Below are positions 51,613 through 52,807 of a DNA stretch of 52,807 bases, piece by piece. This DNA comes from an uncultured Blautia sp. (GTDB lineage Bacteria; Bacillota; Clostridia; Lachnospirales; Lachnospiraceae). The notes beneath the pieces were generated by a model. It was not told where the DNA came from. It saw only the letters and a program-made list of their open reading frames with translations, and did not search any database. The stretch lies in contig CALCDJ010000017.1 in assembly GCA_937900135.1 (NCBI GenBank), positions 1-52,807 of the forward strand, written 5' to 3'. The translations under genes and the position numbers were made by a program. Position 1 is the first letter of the stretch. Every line of letters begins with the position of its first letter.

Positions 51613-51636
51613 GGTAGTAGATCCTTTCTTTTTTTG

Positions 51637-51730
51637 TATAATAAAACCACCCTTTGAACAAGTGATCAGGGTGGTAATCTTATGATTCTTTTTATAAGGC
51701 TAACCCCCTTATAGGCGGTTGTTCTTTTTT
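51637..51730 (+). ncRNA. Candidate structured small RNA or attenuator
   Basis: A TATAAT (51637-51642) precedes three elements. ACCACCCT (51646-51653) pairs with AGGGTGGT (51668-51675). TATAAGG (51693-51699) pairs with CCTTATA (51707-51713). AACCCCC (51702-51708) pairs imperfectly with GGCGGTT (51714-51720) and runs into TTCTTTTTT, a terminator. The last two overlap and exclude each other, as in an attenuator. On the minus strand the first hairpin lies just ahead of the response regulator gene, so orientation is uncertain. It matches no RNA family I know. Confidence 0.4.
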
Positions 51731-51954
51731 GCCCTTAATATAGCATATGTGAAAATCAGAAGCAAGTGAAAATTTTATCATGAATGATAAGTAGTTAGAG
51801 ATCTGTACAGGTAAGTAATTCATAGATTATTTTAAATGCAGTAAGTTTATTAACTAATGGTTTCTAAAATAAAAAAAGGATACTGTGATACCCAACATAA
51901 GTATACTTGGTTTGAAGTATAATAAGAAATAATTTTAAGAAGGGAGTTTATAAG
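51731..51954. other. AT-rich gap with a GH43 promoter candidate
   Basis: With the candidate RNA at 51637-51730 this completes the 342-bp gene-free stretch between the response regulator and GH43-like genes. It is AT-rich. The only feature seen is TATACTT (51902-51908) and AAGTATA (51915-51921), a perfect inverted repeat that contains the TATAAT -10 at 51918-51923. A regulator could bind there. Nothing else is evident. Confidence 0.45.
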
Positions 51955-52767
51955 GTGTATACAGAAATTAAACCTGGAAGAGAATGGAATGATACAAATG
52001 GAAATCCTATACATGCACATGGAGGTTCCATATTATATCATGAAGGAACATACTACTGGTATGGGGAGAATAAAGCATATACGGATTTGGAAAAAGGAAT
52101 ATGGCATTATGGAGTGAATTTGTACTCTTCAAAAGACTTGTATAATTGGAAATATGAGGGAATTATTCTCCCCCCGTCTGACGACTTAAAAAATCCGATG
52201 CATCCTAAAAGGATCATGGATAGACCTCATATTGTGTATAATAGTATGACAAAACAGTTTGTTATGTGGGTTAAATTTGCTGGAACAGATGAAAACCCAA
52301 CAGACTGGAGAAAACAGTGTATGGGAATTGCGATTTCTGAAGATATACGAAAACAGTTTCGTTTAATAAAAACAATACGTCCTTTAGGGATGGAAACGGG
52401 AGATTTTGATTTATATATTTCTCCGAGTGATGGAAAGGGTTACTTTATTACAGATAGAGTGCATACAGAAATAGTCATCGCTGATTTAACTGAAGATTAT
52501 TTGGATGTAACGGGATATTATTCATCACATTTTCCGTATATAGGCCCCCCATTTGCTAGAGAAGCCCCTGCGTTTTTTAAAAGACAAGGCGCGTATTATA
52601 TGTTTACGTCTGGAACGACAGGATATGAACCAAATCCTACACAAATTGGTATGGCAAATTTAATTCATGGACCTTGGAAAAATATGGGTAATCCGTGTTT
52701 GGCAGATATAGAAAATAATAGTTTTAACTGTCAATTTAGTTCTGTTTTTAAAGTAAGTGCTCAATAA
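51955..52767 (+). CDS. GH43-like glycosidase, probably truncated at the C-terminus
   Basis: The start is GTG 51955 after AAGGGAG, and there is no signal peptide. The 270 residues follow the five-bladed propeller pattern of GH43 relatives: AHGGSILYHEGTYYWYGENK near the N-terminus, MDRPHIVYN, TGDFDLYISPSDGKGYFITD, and REAPAFFKRQGAYYMFTSG with the likely acid glutamate. Homologues of this type continue after the SSVFK segment for a further blade or so (IALGDRW-type motif). Here the frame stops six codons later, FKVSAQ. Codon use is more AT-rich than in the rest of the window, suggesting acquisition from elsewhere. It may be inactive. Confidence 0.7.
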   Translation: MYTEIKPGREWNDTNGNPIHAHGGSILYHEGTYYWYGENKAYTDLEKGIWHYGVNLYSSKDLYNWKYEGIILPPSDDLKNPMHPKRIMDRPHIVYNSMTKQFVMWVKFAGTDENPTDWRKQCMGIAISEDIRKQFRLIKTIRPLGMETGDFDLYISPSDGKGYFITDRVHTEIVIADLTEDYLDVTGYYSSHFPYIGPPFAREAPAFFKRQGAYYMFTSGTTGYEPNPTQIGMANLIHGPWKNMGNPCLADIENNSFNCQFSSVFKVSAQ

Positions 52768-52807
52768 CTGAGTGCCTATAAAAATAAATGAGGATGGCAT
52801 ACAATAC
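52768..52807 (+). other. Right window edge after the GH43-like stop
   Basis: These 40 bases hold AGTGC again (a direct repeat of the AGTGC just before the stop) and a possible new start (ATGAGGATGGCATAC) at the very end. A mobile element or another gene could begin here, but the window stops too soon to tell. Confidence 0.25.

Noticed and set aside
1..52807. CRISPR arrays, tRNA or rRNA genes, prophage or complete insertion sequences
   Set aside because: No regularly spaced repeats, tRNA T-arm/CCA patterns, rRNA sequence, integrase or transposase frames were recognised when reading through.

Overview
The window looks like a chromosome segment of a low-to-mid GC, Gram-positive gut Clostridium relative, most likely a Lachnospiraceae member (Blautia / Mediterraneibacter type). 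The basis is gene content and style: paired LacI and YesMN-type regulators beside ATPase-less sugar ABC modules, Pst, NupABC-like and ECF parts, strong GGAGG ribosome sites, frequent TTG/GTG starts, and rho-independent hairpins at most gene ends. I saw no rRNA, tRNA, CRISPR array or complete insertion sequence.

Layout. (1) 0-2.6 kb: a TetR gene diverges from an SCP2-like gene and an alpha/beta hydrolase. The hydrolase runs, across a deletion scar, into the C-terminal remnant of an acyl-CoA synthetase. (2) 2.6-5.1 kb: tdh-kbl, threonine to glycine plus acetyl-CoA, behind an unusual repeated, hairpin-rich promoter. (3) 5.1-24.6 kb: two sugar-uptake modules that converge at 15.4 kb. Module A has two LacI regulators, a solute-binding protein, two permeases, a TIM-barrel glycosidase of uncertain specificity and a GH95 alpha-L-fucosidase. 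Module B has a GH123-like (DUF4091) hydrolase and two permeases, one with a large extracellular insertion, divergent from a solute-binding protein and a YesM/YesN-type two-component system. All three hydrolases lack signal peptides and neither module has an ATPase. The inferred strategy is to import intact fucosylated, GalNAc-containing host glycan fragments and cleave them inside the cell.

(4) 24.6-30.6 kb: pstSCAB-phoU and a PhoR-like kinase with no PhoP/PhoB beside it. (5) 30.8-34.7 kb: a MATE exporter, a TIM-barrel isomerase-like protein, a DUF4430 protein with an ECF S component, and a flavodoxin-fold oxidoreductase. (6) 34.8-48.1 kb: nucleoside salvage. It comprises a Crp/Fnr regulator with uridine phosphorylase, two half-size DMT transporters, an ADP-ribosylglycohydrolase-family protein, a BMP-family binding protein with a NupABC-like transporter, a PfkB sugar/nucleoside kinase, an amidohydrolase (deaminase-like), deoB and deoD. 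The glycohydrolase + transporter + PfkB kinase set resembles E. coli yegTUV and is the best candidate for an incompletely described pathway.

(7) 48.2-51.6 kb, minus strand: an OmpR-type regulator, an ABC ATPase and permease of the peptide-antibiotic resistance type, and a histidine kinase. (8) 51.6-52.8 kb: an AT-rich stretch with a candidate structured RNA and a GH43-like gene that appears to lose its C-terminus. All functional names come from motif recognition by eye; no database search was run.
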